A stretch of DNA of 15,316 nt from NCBI GenBank assembly GCA_025927665.1, contig JAICKZ010000034.1, positions 1 through 15,316 on the forward strand, read 5' to 3'. This document shows, piece by piece, positions 1-7,156 of the stretch. How positions within the stretch are numbered: position 1 is the first letter of the stretch; the number at the start of each line of letters is the position of its first letter. The notes beneath the pieces were generated by a model. That model was not told the DNA's origin and did not search any database. It saw only the letters and a list, made by a program, of their open reading frames with translations. Both the position numbers and the translations under genes were made by a program. The DNA is from Steroidobacteraceae bacterium. GTDB lineage: Bacteria; Pseudomonadota; Gammaproteobacteria; Steroidobacterales; Steroidobacteraceae.

Positions 1-859
1 CGATATTATTGATCTGCGACATGCGTTCAAAGTCCGCGTACAAACCGTCGGAGAATAAAGCGTCCAACATATACCCAAAGATTTGACCAAAGCTGGGACC
101 ACGAGCCGGTACAAAGGAATTCTGTTTATCACCGCTACGAGTGGCAATCACGATAACTCGCTCGGCACCAAGGTGAATGGCCGGACTGAACGGTGATGAT
201 TGGCGCATGGAGCCATCGCCATAAAATTCATTGCCCATGCTTACCGCGGGAAACAGAAACGGCACTGCGACACTGGCCATCAAATGATCGATGGTGATGG
301 CGGCAGGTTCACCTGCATGACGCACACGTGTCCAAGCTTTTTTATCTGCACTGGATTGAAAGAAAAATACCGAGCGTGAATTGCTATAACTCGCGGCTGA
401 AATGGCCAGTGCGTCAAGATTACCTTCTTCGATGGATCGATCAATACGCGAAAAGTCATAATTATTTTTCAACAGCACGCGCAAAGGCGCGTTGTCTAAT
501 AGTGATGGTGGCGGTGGCAACATCCATCCACCTGACATAGCAGAGATTACCCAGTGCAAGCCACTACGTATCATGCTCATCCAATCAGTGTCGAACACCT
601 GCGGCACTTCAAAATTGCGCCACACTCGTTCGAGATTGCCTACTGCAACTTTGTAGCGATGCGCATGAATGGCCAATGCCGTCGCGTTAATGGCACCAGC
701 CGATGTCCCCACGACAATGGGAAAAGGGTTGACTGCACGCGTAGGCAATAGATCGGACAGTGCTTTCAATACACCTATTTGATAGGCCGCACGTGCCCCA
801 CCGCCCGGTAAGAGCAGTCCAGTTTTAGCAGTATGCGATGTTTCAGTGGACTGCGTCAT
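1..859 (-). CDS. Patatin-like phospholipase, 3' end outside the window
   Basis: Serine lipid acyl-hydrolase of the bacterial patatin family (RssA/YchK-like), expected to act on phospholipids or other acyl esters; the true substrate is unknown. The 286 visible codons show the oxyanion-hole glycine motif GGGARA (residues 19-24), the nucleophile elbow GTSAG with Ser53, and the second catalytic residue in YGDGSM (Asp215), in the expected order and spacing. It has no signal peptide, so it is probably cytoplasmic or peripheral at the membrane. The ATG at 859 is the earliest possible start because an in-frame TGA lies four codons upstream; no clear Shine-Dalgarno sequence precedes it. The gene is divergent from the peroxiredoxin gene, with 156 bases between starts. 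The C-terminus runs off the left edge. The family call is firm; the specific role is not known. Confidence 0.9.
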   Translation of the reverse strand, partial: MTQSTETSHTAKTGLLLPGGGARAAYQIGVLKALSDLLPTRAVNPFPIVVGTSAGAINATALAIHAHRYKVAVGNLERVWRNFEVPQVFDTDWMSMIRSGLHWVISAMSGGWMLPPPPSLLDNAPLRVLLKNNYDFSRIDRSIEEGNLDALAISAASYSNSRSVFFFQSSADKKAWTRVRHAGEPAAITIDHLMASVAVPFLFPAVSMGNEFYGDGSMRQSSPFSPAIHLGAERVIVIATRSGDKQNSFVPARGPSFGQIFGYMLDALFSDGLYADFERMSQINNI

Positions 860-1015
860 ATTAGTCGGTCAGATGATTGATCCAATGACTCATGATTATT
901 CAAGCTCATCGCTGCAATACCAATACAGAATGTTAGAAACTTCAAGGTTGTATACAAGAGTAACACAGTGCACCATGACACTCTTGCAACACACTTCTCC
1001 ATATGGACAAAACCC

Positions 1016-1546
1016 ATGAAGACCTTATCCATTGTTAGCGTCCTTTCGACGTTGTTCTTAAGCCCCGCACATGCCACAGCCGCACCCTTGGTTGGTGAAA
1101 GCGCGCCTGAATTTCGTTTGCAGGACAGCGTCGGACAGTGGCATACATTAAATGAGTATCGAGGCAAGTGGCTCGCGTTGTACTTCTATCCAAAGGATGG
1201 TACACCGGGGTGTACCACCGAAGCTTGCGAATTTCGCGACAATGTATTCGCGTTTCGAGACATCAATGCCGTCATCGTTGGTATTAGTGTCGATGATGTA
1301 GACGATCATAAAAAATTTGCTGCCAAGCACAGCTTGCCCTTCACCATTCTTGCCGATAGTAATCAGGAAGTCAGTAAAACCTATGGCGTGCTCTCATCGT
1401 TCTTAGGCTGGCATTTCTCGCGACGTAATACTTTCTTGATTGATCCAAATGGTCGCGTTGCCAAACATTACGAAAAGGTTGATCCCAAAGGTCATTCACA
1501 ACAAGTGCTTGCAGATATCAAAGCGCTGCAGAAAGAAAATAAATAA
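1016..1546 (+). CDS. bcp: Exported Bcp/PrxQ-type peroxiredoxin
   Basis: Thiol peroxidase that reduces hydrogen peroxide and alkyl hydroperoxides with electrons from thioredoxin-like partners. The motif YFYPKDGTPGCTTEAC gives the peroxidatic Cys66 and, five residues on, the resolving Cys71, the CX4C arrangement of the Bcp/PrxQ subfamily. The C-terminal half (TFLIDPNGRVAKHYEKVDP) also fits. The first ~20 residues (MKTLSIVSVLSTLFLSPAHA) form a signal peptide with cleavage near AHA, which most Bcp proteins lack, so this copy is predicted to work in the periplasm. I chose the ATG at 1016 because it starts the signal peptide directly. A GTG at 968 in frame would add 16 polar residues in front of it and has no better ribosome site. 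A perfect 10-base palindrome TTGTATACAA (948-957) lies in the divergent promoter region. The 225 bases after the gene, up to the next convergent gene, show no clear terminator. Confidence 0.92.
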   Translation: MKTLSIVSVLSTLFLSPAHATAAPLVGESAPEFRLQDSVGQWHTLNEYRGKWLALYFYPKDGTPGCTTEACEFRDNVFAFRDINAVIVGISVDDVDDHKKFAAKHSLPFTILADSNQEVSKTYGVLSSFLGWHFSRRNTFLIDPNGRVAKHYEKVDPKGHSQQVLADIKALQKENK

Positions 1547-1771
1547 TTGCAGCACATCAAAATTTTTATGGATGAATGTAGGTGTATATCACCAGAATAG
1601 AAATCGCATTGTTATGATGCCTGGTTGCCGACGCTGCGCTGCAAAAGATCTATAATCAATGTCAGCAACACATGTCCAACGTCATATGGAACGATGTAGC
1701 ATCATTTAGAGCGTAAACCATGAATCAATTCGGGAAGCTTGTTATCAAATTATAACGCTGACTTAAAATCG

Positions 1772-2413
1772 CTATTTGCGCAGTAGTTTAAACGCATGTG
1801 TCCATTCGTTATCTTTAAAGCCGAGAATGCACCACAACATGCACAATGGTTCTATGGCACGTGCAGCTTCTGCTTTGCCCATGTCCGCAACTTCCCAACC
1901 GAGTGCTTGTACTAGCTTGCTTACGGTTTGCTTGGCTGAATCATCGTTGCCGCAAATGAACATTGTCGGTGTGCCGTCGGTATATTTTGGTTGCACCATG
2001 CGCGCACTTCCCACTGAATTAAACGCTTTGACGAAGCGTACATCGGGAAACTCTGCTTGCAGTTTTTCCATCAAGGCGAGATTCATATCAGTAAAGAATT
2101 GCAGCACACCATTGACCGGCGGTTTATCCGCGAGAGGATTGGTGGTGTCGATAACAATTTTACCTTTTAGATTTGCGTTACCAGCATCACGCAATACTGC
2201 CGCAGCGGCTGTACCTTTCACCGCCAACACCAATACTTCACCAAATTGCGCGGTGGCGGCAACGTTGCCCAACTTGGCCTTATCGTATGTGCGTTGCCAT
2301 TCCGACAATTTATGGATATCTCGTGTGCCGAGCATCACTGCATGACCTTGTTGCAAGAACCCTTGCGCCAAAGACTTTGCTACATCGCCCGAACCCAGTA
2401 TTCCAATATTCAT
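1772..2413 (-). CDS. NADP-binding oxidoreductase, F420-dependent NADP reductase-like
   Basis: A 213-residue dinucleotide-binding protein of the family named after F420-dependent NADP reductase (NpdG-like, PF03807 type). The N-terminus MNIGILGSGDVAKSLAQGF holds the Rossmann loop GxGxxA (residues 7-12), and GTRD (29-32) after the second strand is typical of NADP(H) preference. VIDTTNPL and KAFNSVG further on are also family hallmarks. Many bacterial members occur in organisms without coenzyme F420 and have no assigned substrate, so the name should not be read as proof of F420 use. The start at 2413 follows a good ribosome site (GGAGA, about 7 bases upstream); an in-frame ATG at 2500 would add 29 unrelated residues ahead of the Rossmann strand and is rejected. 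Convergent with the peroxiredoxin gene, divergent from the SYLF gene. Confidence 0.85.
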   Translation of the reverse strand: MNIGILGSGDVAKSLAQGFLQQGHAVMLGTRDIHKLSEWQRTYDKAKLGNVAATAQFGEVLVLAVKGTAAAAVLRDAGNANLKGKIVIDTTNPLADKPPVNGVLQFFTDMNLALMEKLQAEFPDVRFVKAFNSVGSARMVQPKYTDGTPTMFICGNDDSAKQTVSKLVQALGWEVADMGKAEAARAIEPLCMLWCILGFKDNEWTHAFKLLRK

Positions 2414-2613
2414 AGATTTCTCCAAAGCCGTTATCTGTTCATCTGCGTTGGTTAATTTGCCAGCACTGAAATTATGCGCGCTTGAGATTGTTGATGCCAA
2501 CGGATATTTCTCGATAGAGAATTATTCATTTCATATGTATTAGAGCGAGCAAGCCGTTCAATTCATACATGCGGCCTGAATTATAAGGTACGTATTCCTC
2601 ACCATATGATTCA

Positions 2614-2645
2614 TTGGTAGCGGCAAATATTACCGCCAACTTTTT
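2614..2645 (+). terminator. Terminator-like hairpin with T tract in the SYLF leader region
   Basis: GCGG (2620-2623) pairs with CCGC (2633-2636) and TTG (2614-2616) with CAA (2637-2639), leaving GTA bulged. A run of five T follows at 2641-2645. The form resembles a weak rho-independent terminator on the plus strand, yet no plus-strand gene lies upstream for over 1 kb. It may end read-through from the peroxiredoxin gene or a short unannotated transcript, or be chance. Confidence 0.3.
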
Positions 2646-2653
2646 AATTATGG

Positions 2654-2685
2654 CATTGTCAGAAAGTCATTCGTTGATGACAATG
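2654..2685 (+). promoter_or_regulatory. Candidate promoter overlapped by an 8-base inverted repeat
   Basis: TTGTCA (2656-2661, 5 of 6 to the sigma-70 -35) and GACAAT (2679-2684, 4 of 6 to the -10) are 17 bases apart, about 38 bases before the SYLF ATG. The same bases form a perfect inverted repeat, CATTGTCA (2654-2661) and TGACAATG (2678-2685), with 16 bases between arms. The arms cover both promoter boxes, so a dimeric regulator binding here would block RNA polymerase; that is inference. Confidence 0.4.
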
Positions 2686-2722
2686 TATCTTTGAATCCGT
2701 GTTCACTTAATAGGAGAAGAAT

Positions 2723-3283
2723 ATGCGTATGACATCAATCATTTTTGCCTTTGTATGCTTCGCGTTGGCCATGCCAGCATGGGCAGACAAGTATCTCGAT
2801 ACGATAGAAAATTTTAAGCGAGCTGAAGTTGCAAAACCTTATTTCACCTCAGCTTATGGATATGCAGTGTTTCCGACGATTGGGAAAGGCGCCATTGGAG
2901 TGGGTGGTGCAGGAGGTAAAGGTCATGTCTATCAAGGCGGCAAGTTTGTAGGCGAAAGCACCTTGGTACAACTGTCTGTTGGTTTTCAATTGGGTGGTCA
3001 AGCTTATAGTCAAATTGTGTTCTTCGAAGATAAACGTGCGTTTGATGAGTTTACAAGTAATGGTTTTGAATTTGGCGCAGATGCTTCGGCGGTGGCAATT
3101 ACTGCAGGTGCGAATGCACAAGTTGGAACCACTGGTGTTTCAGCAGGAGCAAGTACCACAGTAGAGCATGGCAAAGCCGTTGCGCAGTACTACAAAGGAT
3201 TCGCCGTATTGACCTTGGCGAAAGGAGGTCTGATGTATCAAGCGGCGCTTGCGGGACAAAAATATACGTTTAGGCGTAAGTAA
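2723..3283 (+). CDS. Exported SYLF (Ysc84-like) lipid-binding domain protein
   Basis: A 186-residue protein consisting of a signal peptide (cleavage near AWA, residue 21) and a SYLF domain, the family that includes eukaryotic Ysc84/SH3YL1 and many bacterial secreted proteins. Seen directly: the glycine-rich stretch from KGAIGVGGAGGKGHVY (55-70) with the conserved QLSVGFQLGGQAYSQIVFF region after it and the closing KGGLMYQAALAGQKYTF. Eukaryotic members bind phosphoinositides; in bacteria the role is unsettled, with a link to the cell envelope suggested by export. The start is set by a strong ribosome site AGGAGA five bases before the ATG at 2723; an ATG two codons later is possible. It is monocistronic, convergent with the DUF1349-like gene (69 bases between stops). 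No lipobox, so it is predicted to be soluble in the periplasm. Confidence 0.88.
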   Translation: MRMTSIIFAFVCFALAMPAWADKYLDTIENFKRAEVAKPYFTSAYGYAVFPTIGKGAIGVGGAGGKGHVYQGGKFVGESTLVQLSVGFQLGGQAYSQIVFFEDKRAFDEFTSNGFEFGADASAVAITAGANAQVGTTGVSAGASTTVEHGKAVAQYYKGFAVLTLAKGGLMYQAALAGQKYTFRRK

Positions 3284-3321
3284 GACGCGACACAAATTCT
3301 TACTGCGATCTGTGACTGCCA

Positions 3322-3354
3322 GAAGTTGGAGTTATTGTCTTCAACAGCAACTTC
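3322..3354. repeat. Inverted repeat between convergent genes
   Basis: GAAGTTG (3322-3328) and CAACTTC (3348-3354) form a perfect 7-base inverted repeat around a 19-base centre, which itself can pair GTT (3331-3333) with AAC (3343-3345). It sits 38 bases after the SYLF stop and its right arm overlaps the stop codon of the opposing gene. No T tract follows on either strand, so it would be a weak terminator at most. Confidence 0.3.
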
Positions 3355-4153
3355 AATTTCTTAAGGTCGAAGTATTGGTCAATGATAAGTTGGACATGAC
3401 AGCGGTATCGACTTTATCCGGTATATGTGAGCAGAAACCGATGCCAACATAGAAGGGGCTATCAACATGCAGTTGAATACTGGAGCCGAACTGATGCATG
3501 GGTTCGCCATTCATACTGACATACAGTGCGAACGAATCGCCATGCTTTTCAATGCCGATTCGTTTGGCATTGGCGATGACCAAATCATCAGGTGATGTTC
3601 CACCAGGCAACGCGCCACGACTCCCAATTCGATATTCCGTATCCTTAATGCGTTGTCCTTTCTCTGCTCTCCATGCCAGTTGAATCATTCCTGCGCCATG
3701 TAGAGCGGCAAAAACTTCACTGGAATCATCATCAAGACTTTGACGAATCATGAGCACGGCTTTGCGATCACCATAGCCTTGTGAATCGGGAAAATTTATA
3801 TCCGCTGCCAACGAAACATCGCCCTGCATTTTCTTCCATAAAAAGCGAAACTCATCTCGCACATACCAGATGTTGTAACCGGCCGAGACGATGGTGTACT
3901 TCCCTGTGGCTGCATCATAACTCGAGTGACCTAGCAACACCGCAGCGCCGACATCCGACTGCGCATCAAACACACCAATCGGTTCATTTAATGTGCGCGC
4001 AGCACGATGAAAATCAGTGGGTGGTGAGACTTGTTGATGCGTGGCAGAGCCAGGCAATGCCCAATCTGGCACGGGTGCCGGTGCCTCTGCAATCGCGCTG
4101 TATGACACAATCGTAAGTAACGACAACACTATTCGGCCATGCGTGTTTTTCAT
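3353..4153 (-). CDS. Exported beta-sandwich protein, DUF1349/concanavalin-like
   Basis: A 266-residue protein with an N-terminal signal peptide (cleavage near residue 22, SAIA). The mature part resembles the concanavalin-like beta-sandwich domain found at the start of longer proteins annotated as TolB-like or biopolymer-transport proteins. Recognisable landmarks are SDVG, SYDAATGKYTIVSAG, IWYVRDEFRFLWKKM, GDVSLAADI, KAVLMIRQSLD, ALHGAGMIQLAWR and PFYVGIGFCSH. Here the domain stands alone, without the beta-propeller repeats that follow it elsewhere. The function is unknown; the fold suggests binding of a carbohydrate or other extracytoplasmic ligand (inference). I prefer the ATG at 4153: a GGAG lies 7 bases upstream of it, while the ATG at 4159 is only one base from that GGAG. 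The gene follows pyk on the same strand but has its own promoter candidate. Confidence 0.75.
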   Translation of the reverse strand: MKNTHGRIVLSLLTIVSYSAIAEAPAPVPDWALPGSATHQQVSPPTDFHRAARTLNEPIGVFDAQSDVGAAVLLGHSSYDAATGKYTIVSAGYNIWYVRDEFRFLWKKMQGDVSLAADINFPDSQGYGDRKAVLMIRQSLDDDSSEVFAALHGAGMIQLAWRAEKGQRIKDTEYRIGSRGALPGGTSPDDLVIANAKRIGIEKHGDSFALYVSMNGEPMHQFGSSIQLHVDSPFYVGIGFCSHIPDKVDTAVMSNLSLTNTSTLRN

Positions 4154-4189
4154 TTGCATACTCCGGTAAGCATTCTGCTGCTAACCATT

Positions 4190-4218
4190 GTTATATTGCG
4201 GTTATCTTTAAGCGCGAA
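4190..4218 (-). promoter_or_regulatory. Candidate sigma-70 promoter of the DUF1349-like gene
   Basis: Read on the minus strand, TTCGCG (4218-4213, 3 of 6) and TATAAC (4195-4190, 5 of 6) are 17 bases apart, giving a leader of about 30 bases to the ATG at 4153. The -10 is good and the -35 weak. Confidence 0.35.
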
Positions 4219-4252
4219 TCAATTGCCTTCCGGTTCACGCAATATCTTTTGA

Positions 4253-4272
4253 ATTGACATTGATTTGTCAAT
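4253..4272. repeat. 7-base inverted repeat between pyk and the DUF1349-like gene
   Basis: ATTGACA (4253-4259) and TGTCAAT (4266-4272) are perfect inverted arms around six bases. It lies 33 bases past the pyk stop. No T tract follows, so it is not a typical terminator. The arms contain TTGACA in both directions, so it could be an operator or a -35 element, but no good -10 accompanies it. Confidence 0.4.
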
Positions 4273-4304
4273 GCAACGCCGATAGAAATTGCGTTAATCC
4301 GCTA

Positions 4305-5747
4305 TTACAACTTCACTTCCAGAATGGTCATAGAATTGGTTTTACCGGCAACACCTGACAATTCACCACCGGTCAGAATGACATGATCACCCAGTTCAAC
4401 CAGTTTTTTCTCTAGTAACAATTTGAAGATAGCGGCGTATACCAAGTGCGGACTGGTGTGAGTAATGTCGAACGCAACTGGATACACGCCACGATACAAC
4501 GTGACACGACGACAAGTGGCTTCATGACGAGTGAATGCATAGATCGGAATATCGGAACGAATGCGTGACATCCACAGTGGTGTGCTACCGGATTCAGTTA
4601 ATGCAACAATGGCACGTACTTTGAGATGATTGGCTGTGTACATCACTGCCATCGCAATGGCTTCGTCAGCACGACCAAACAATTCATTCTCGTCGCGACG
4701 ACGCAAATGCGTGTGGGACGTTTCGTATTTTTCCGCACCTTCAATAACCGATGCCATGGCTTGCACGGCTTTAACCGGATACTTACCGCTTGCGCTTTCC
4801 GCTGACAACATCACTGCATCCGTTCCGTCGAGTACCGCATTGGCAACATCTGAAACTTCGGCACGAGTTGGAATAGGATTGTAAATCATCGATTCCATCA
4901 TCTGCGTTGCGGTGATGGCAACACGATTGTGCTTGCGGCATTCTTCGATAATTAACTTTTGCAAACTGGTGAGTTCTGCATAACCCACTTCAACACCCAG
5001 ATCACCACGCGCCACCATCACTGCATCGGAAGCTTTAACAATTTCAGTAAGATTCTCAATTGCTTCGACGCGTTCAATCTTGGCAACGATTTTACCTTCA
5101 CCGCCTGCTTCGCGTAGCAACGTACGAGCAAGCTCAACATCGGCAGCGGTGCGCACAAATGATACGGCGAGATAATCTACCTTCATGCTGGCAGCCAACT
5201 TGATATGCTCTTTATCGGCATCCGTTAACGCATCAGCAGACAAACCACCACCTTGCAAGTTGATGCCTTTTTTATCCGACAACTCACCACCCACTAATAC
5301 TTTAGTAAGAATACGTGGGCCTTCAACCTTAAGGACTTCCAACGAAATTTGACCGTCATTGAGCAACAACACGTCGGCTTTCTTTACATCATTAGGTAAT
5401 CCTTTGTAAGCCACGCCGACTGATTTGGCGGTGCCATCATTTGCACCGAGTGATACGTCCAGCGTGAACTCTTCATTCTCTACCAGCATCACTTTGCCTT
5501 CGGCAAAGCGATCAATGCGAATCTTTGGACCTTGCAAGTCACCCAGCACACCGACCCACTTGCCGACTTCGACACCCGCCTTGCGTGCCAGCTCGGCGCG
5601 TCGCACATGATCTTCTGAATTGCCATGTGAGAAATTCAATCTCACGATGTCTGCACCAGCACGAACAATTTCTGTCAGTACTTTGGCATTGTCTGTGGCG
5701 GGGCCCAGAGTGGTTAAAATTTTTGTGCGGCGCTGCGTAATTAGCAT
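4305..5747 (-). CDS. pyk: Pyruvate kinase
   Basis: Converts phosphoenolpyruvate and ADP to pyruvate and ATP, the last step of glycolysis, in the cytoplasm. The 480 residues match the E. coli PykA type closely from end to end. Landmarks: RRTKILTTLGPATD (6-19), NFSHG (38-42), LGDLQGPKIR (68-77), the small B domain to about residue 165, KIER with the catalytic Lys223, the metal and phosphate loop MVARGDLG (244-251), and ATQMMESM (280-287). The C-terminal regulatory domain is complete. The ATG at 5747 has only a poor ribosome site, fitting expression by read-through from pgk, whose stop is 48 bases upstream. It is the last gene of the cluster. In several gammaproteobacteria this gene is followed by the aldolase gene fba; here it is not. 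Confidence 0.98.
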   Translation of the reverse strand: MLITQRRTKILTTLGPATDNAKVLTEIVRAGADIVRLNFSHGNSEDHVRRAELARKAGVEVGKWVGVLGDLQGPKIRIDRFAEGKVMLVENEEFTLDVSLGANDGTAKSVGVAYKGLPNDVKKADVLLLNDGQISLEVLKVEGPRILTKVLVGGELSDKKGINLQGGGLSADALTDADKEHIKLAASMKVDYLAVSFVRTAADVELARTLLREAGGEGKIVAKIERVEAIENLTEIVKASDAVMVARGDLGVEVGYAELTSLQKLIIEECRKHNRVAITATQMMESMIYNPIPTRAEVSDVANAVLDGTDAVMLSAESASGKYPVKAVQAMASVIEGAEKYETSHTHLRRRDENELFGRADEAIAMAVMYTANHLKVRAIVALTESGSTPLWMSRIRSDIPIYAFTRHEATCRRVTLYRGVYPVAFDITHTSPHLVYAAIFKLLLEKKLVELGDHVILTGGELSGVAGKTNSMTILEVKL

Positions 5748-5795
5748 AGGGTTGTAACTCTAAAAGAAAACAAGTTTAAATTTTATACTTAAGGA

Positions 5796-6977
5796 TCAAG
5801 CGTTCTTGGCACGTGCTTCAAGCATGGCGACTGCGGGCAGAACCTTGCCTTCAAGGAATTCGAGGAATGCGCCGCCACCAGTAGAGATGTAAGAAATATC
5901 TTTTTCAACATCATACTTTTCAATCGCGGCCAGAGTGTCGCCACCACCTGCAATGGAGAATGCTGAGCTTTTGGCAATGCTCTTGGACAATGCTTTAGTG
6001 CCTTCACCAAAAGCATCGAATTCAAATACACCTACCGGACCATTCCACACAATGCTACCTGCGGTTTGCAATAACTTGTCGAACAACGCAGAAGTTTGTG
6101 GCCCCACATCGAGAATCAAATCATCAGCGGCAACGTCTTTTACTAATTTGACGGTGGCAGGGGAAGTTGCAGAAAATTCTTTAGCAACGACTACATCAAT
6201 GGGTAATGGAATAGTTACACCGGTTTGTTTAGATTTCTCAAGAAGCTTCTTGGCGATATCCAACATATCAGCTTCGTACAATGATTTACCCACGGGATGA
6301 CCAACCGCAGCAAGGAAGGTATTGGCAATACCACCACCGACAATCAGGTGATCCACTTTGTTCATCAAGCTTTCAAGCACGGTAAGTTTGGTGGAAACTT
6401 TCGAACCGGCAACGATTGCAACCAATGGCCGCTTCGGTGCCAACAATGCTTTTTGCAATGCATCCAGTTCATTGGTTAATAAATTACCCGCACAAGCGAT
6501 CTTGGCAAATTTACCAACACCATGTGTGCTGGCTTCGGCGCGATGTGCGGTACCGAAAGCATCCATCACATAGACATCGCACAATGCAGCCATCTTTTGT
6601 GCGAGATCTTCTTTATCCTTCTTTTCGCCTTTATTGAAACGCACGTTTTCAAGCAACACTATTTCACCGGGAGCAACGGCGACGCCTTCCAACCAATCCT
6701 TGATCAAACGGACTTGAGTGCCAAGCAATTCGGATAAACGTTTGGCAACCGGTGCGAGTGAAAACTCTTCGGCATAAACACCTTCCTCAGGACGACCGAG
6801 ATGCGACATCAACATTACTGCCGCGCCTTTTTCTTTGGCCGCTTTGATGGTGGGTAATGAAGCACGAATGCGTGCGTCAGAAGTAACTACACCGTCGGTC
6901 ACGGGCACATTCAAATCTTCACGAATCAATACTCGCTTGCCCTTTAAATCAAGGTCAGTCATGCGCAACACATTCAT
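5796..6977 (-). CDS. pgk: Phosphoglycerate kinase
   Basis: Transfers phosphate from 1,3-bisphosphoglycerate to ADP, making 3-phosphoglycerate and ATP. The 393 residues align along the whole length with E. coli Pgk (387). Visible motifs are the substrate-binding IREDLNVP (18-25; the E. coli protein has Ala where this has Glu before Asp), SHLGRP (58-63), LENVRFNKGEKKD, the hinge region with GGGIANTF, the nucleotide loop GGGDT (344-348) and STGGGAFLEF near the C-terminus. I take the ATG at 6977, with AGGA six bases upstream; a GTG directly before it is in frame but less well placed. A terminator and a REP-like element lie between this gene and gap, so it may need its own promoter or read-through; I could not identify a convincing promoter. 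Co-transcription with pyk is likely. Confidence 0.98.
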   Translation of the reverse strand: MNVLRMTDLDLKGKRVLIREDLNVPVTDGVVTSDARIRASLPTIKAAKEKGAAVMLMSHLGRPEEGVYAEEFSLAPVAKRLSELLGTQVRLIKDWLEGVAVAPGEIVLLENVRFNKGEKKDKEDLAQKMAALCDVYVMDAFGTAHRAEASTHGVGKFAKIACAGNLLTNELDALQKALLAPKRPLVAIVAGSKVSTKLTVLESLMNKVDHLIVGGGIANTFLAAVGHPVGKSLYEADMLDIAKKLLEKSKQTGVTIPLPIDVVVAKEFSATSPATVKLVKDVAADDLILDVGPQTSALFDKLLQTAGSIVWNGPVGVFEFDAFGEGTKALSKSIAKSSAFSIAGGGDTLAAIEKYDVEKDISYISTGGGAFLEFLEGKVLPAVAMLEARAKNA

Positions 6978-6996
6978 CACTCATCCTCTCTCATAG

Positions 6997-7049
6997 GCTG
7001 GATCACGACCCAGCATTCAGCATAGGAGCTGGGTTTCAACCCAACCTAC
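6997..7049 (-). repeat. REP-like double hairpin (GTAGGTTGGGTT type)
   Basis: On the minus strand the element begins GTAGGTTGGGTTGAAACCCA and folds into two adjacent hairpins. In the first, TAGG/CCTA (7023-7026 with 7045-7048) and TGGGT/ACCCA (7030-7034 with 7039-7043) pair around a small internal loop. In the second, GCTGG (6997-7001) pairs with CCAGC (7010-7014). Paired imperfect hairpins with this GC-rich head are typical of REP or small MITE-like elements scattered in intergenic DNA of gammaproteobacteria. Only one copy is present here, so repetition cannot be shown from the window. Confidence 0.55.
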
Positions 7050-7112
7050 AAAAATCATTCGAAAGTATTCTCATCTCACCATGCACTAAGCGAAACGGTC
7101 GAGATGCGCTCC

Positions 7113-7143
7113 AAAAAAGAAGGCGAGAATAATCTCGCCTTCT
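7113..7143 (-). terminator. Rho-independent terminator after gap
   Basis: A perfect 11-base stem, AGAAGGCGAGA (7118-7128) with TCTCGCCTTCT (7133-7143), around a four-base loop, is followed on the minus strand by a T tract made by the six A at 7113-7118. It starts 14 bases after the gap stop codon. This is a textbook terminator for tkt-gap transcripts and makes full-length tkt-gap-pgk-pyk messages a minority product. Confidence 0.92.
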
Positions 7144-7156
7144 GTATCACTCGTTA

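Larger units (their letters stand above)
2414..2722. other. Divergent intergenic region between oxidoreductase and SYLF genes
   Basis: This 309-base AT-rich stretch has no credible gene. It holds several small inverted repeats: TTCTC-GATA-GAGAA at 2508-2521, AATTCA...TGAATT at 2560-2582, a terminator-like hairpin at 2614-2645 and an 8-base inverted repeat over a candidate promoter at 2654-2685. The last two are listed separately. The SYLF ribosome site AGGAGA ends the region. Confidence 0.6.

Noticed and set aside
328..751. Two short plus-strand open frames (65-70 codons) at the left end
   Set aside because: Both are antisense to the patatin-like gene, whose catalytic motifs are intact in the other strand.
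1776..2345. A 189-codon plus-strand open frame opposite the F420-reductase-like gene
   Set aside because: It is fully antisense to a gene with clear family motifs, has no ribosome site, and its translation has no recognisable features.
1772..2413. Evidence that the organism uses coenzyme F420
   Set aside because: The family name alone does not show it; many homologues occur in bacteria without F420 and no F420 synthesis gene is in the window.
4253..4272. Inverted repeat read as the pyk terminator
   Set aside because: The stem is AT-rich and no T tract follows on the minus strand; kept only as an inverted repeat.
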